Shown here: piece after piece, positions 15,615 through 16,295 of the stretch
Position numbering within the stretch: position 1 is the first letter of the stretch
Layout of the letters: each line of letters begins with the position of its first letter
NCBI RefSeq assembly: GCF_004359215.1
Contig: NC_090626.1
Span: forward strand, 1,066,552-1,082,846
Reading direction: 5' to 3'
DNA from: Bremia lactucae
Lineage: Eukaryota > Oomycota > Peronosporomycetes > Peronosporales > Peronosporaceae
DNA: 16,295 nt
Program-made: the position numbers and the translations under genes
Notes under the pieces: model-generated
What the model saw: only the letters and a program-made list of their open reading frames with translations
What the model was told of the DNA's origin: nothing
Databases searched by the model: none

Positions 15615-16295
15615 ATGGCGCAAGGACTTGGTGAACAAGCCCTGGCCAGGCTCCTGGGTAGTTCTCCTGAGCAACATGTTGCTCAGTTGGAGCAGTTTGC
15701 GGCATTCGTGCTTGGACAGCAGAGAGCCGCGTCCGAGGCACAGATCCATGCTGCGGCGGAGTCCGTCACTCAGACTCAGGATGAGCTGAGGCATGAGCAG
15801 ACTTGGAGCGAGGCTCTCAACAGGACTGTTGAGATGCTCTCTGCCCGGCCGCATCAGCCGAGGCCCATTCGGATGGACCCGCCCAAGTTCGATGGAACTG
15901 CGGCGCACACGATTGTCCACTGGCTTTTAGCCGTGGAGCAATGCGGTGTCGCGCAGCTCATCGAGGAAGACAGCTGGATGGTGTCGTACGCCATGTCGCA
16001 TCTGCACGGTAAGGCCTCAGAGTGGGCTTACCCGGCGCTTATGGCGGACAGAAAGGCGTTCCCTTCATGGGCGATCTTTGAGAAAAAGATTCGCGCCATG
16101 TATCAGCCGCCAAACAACGAAGTGTTGCTTCAGGCGCGCTTCTTTGGGGCGCGACAGGCGAAGCGATCTCTGCAAGAGTATGTGCAAGAGATGCACTCGC
16201 TGTCGGCGTCCATAACCGTAGGTCCGATTCCGGAGCACATTAAGGTGCCCACGTTTATGAACGGACTACGGCATGGCCCATCGCGACAGGCCCTT
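15615..16295 (+). CDS. Ty3/Gypsy Gag polyprotein, N-terminal part (runs off right edge)
   Basis: ATG at 15615 opens a frame of 227 codons to the window end without a stop. Residues 1-85 are Gln/Glu/Ala-rich and probably helical (ALARLLGSSPEQHVAQLEQF, TQTQDELRHEQTWSEALNR). From about residue 88 comes the retrotransposon gag capsid domain: PPKFDGTAAHTIVHWLLAVE, LHGKASEWAYPALMAD, FEKKIRAMYQPPNNEVLLQA, SLQEYVQEMHSLSAS. This protein would build the virus-like particle. The start was chosen because it is the first ATG of the frame, 55 bp after the LTR. An ATG at 15547 is in another frame. The decayed counterpart at 2857-3225 confirms the family. Zinc knuckle and pol are expected beyond the edge. 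Confidence 0.9.
   Translation, partial: MAQGLGEQALARLLGSSPEQHVAQLEQFAAFVLGQQRAASEAQIHAAAESVTQTQDELRHEQTWSEALNRTVEMLSARPHQPRPIRMDPPKFDGTAAHTIVHWLLAVEQCGVAQLIEEDSWMVSYAMSHLHGKASEWAYPALMADRKAFPSWAIFEKKIRAMYQPPNNEVLLQARFFGARQAKRSLQEYVQEMHSLSASITVGPIPEHIKVPTFMNGLRHGPSRQAL

Larger units (their letters stand above)
14972..16295 (+). mobile_element. Ty3/Gypsy LTR retrotransposon, 5' end, well preserved (runs off right edge)
   Basis: A complete-looking 5' LTR (14972-15559) is followed by a 55-bp leader and an uninterrupted gag frame starting at 15615. The gag is GC-rich and free of stops, in contrast to every other element part in the window, so this looks like the youngest insertion. The LTR 3' end is taken at CTCAACA (15553-15559). 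The leader then reads TTGATTGGGCTCACTTCTCC. TGGGCTC could be the start of a tRNA primer-binding site but no tRNA could be assigned. Confidence 0.85.

Noticed and set aside
15451..15920. Minus-strand frames of about 100 codons opposite the gag
   Set aside because: The plus-strand gag has recognisable homology and is open for 227 codons. The minus frames are GC-rich shadows.

Overview
The window looks like nuclear DNA of an oomycete, most likely a Phytophthora or downy-mildew relative (Peronosporales). This is inferred from one spliced eukaryotic gene with a very short intron, from Ty3/Gypsy pol sequences whose motifs resemble those I associate with oomycete chromoviruses, and from a gene-poor, repeat-filled layout. 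No database search was possible, so the species is not established. No tRNA, rRNA or CRISPR array was seen.

Layout. 1-3225 (minus) is a decayed Ty3/Gypsy element: gag, zinc knuckle, protease, reverse transcriptase and RNase H read right to left. 3300-4815 (plus) holds the integrase end of a second Gypsy copy, so two pol halves stand back to back. 5150-5727 is a rearranged LTR whose two parts lie in opposite orientations. 5953-7890 (minus) carries an unknown broken frame, a chromodomain-bearing pol 3' end and an unknown Ser/Thr/Asn-rich frame. 7892-8352 is a truncated plus-strand LTR. 8353-8644 is a minus-strand LTR with its polypurine tract. 8747-9640 (plus) is a broken frame of unknown family, antisense to the neighbouring element. 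9640-11933 (minus) is a decayed chromovirus pol (RNase H tail, integrase, linker, chromodomain). 11934-12604 is an LTR-like unit with TGTAACGGG/CCCGTTACA ends. It is followed by a diverged duplicate of one end.

The one confident host gene is at 13546-14500 (minus): a nucleoporin of the Nup35/Nup53 family with a Nup53-type RRM and a C-terminal amphipathic helix. It has a 14-nt first exon and a 58-nt intron. Its upstream region holds three CCAAT boxes, a long inverted repeat and a perfect 24-bp CACGTG-centred palindrome. From 14972 to the right edge lies the best-preserved retrotransposon: a 5' LTR followed by an uninterrupted gag frame that runs out of the window.

Three copies of one LTR family (5150-5727, 7892-8352, 14972-15559) allow comparison. 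They share a TATA-like box 28-30 bp upstream of a TCAGTCTGAAAA block and a hairpin close to the LTR start. Everything except the nucleoporin gene and the right-hand gag appears to be broken transposon sequence or unassigned.
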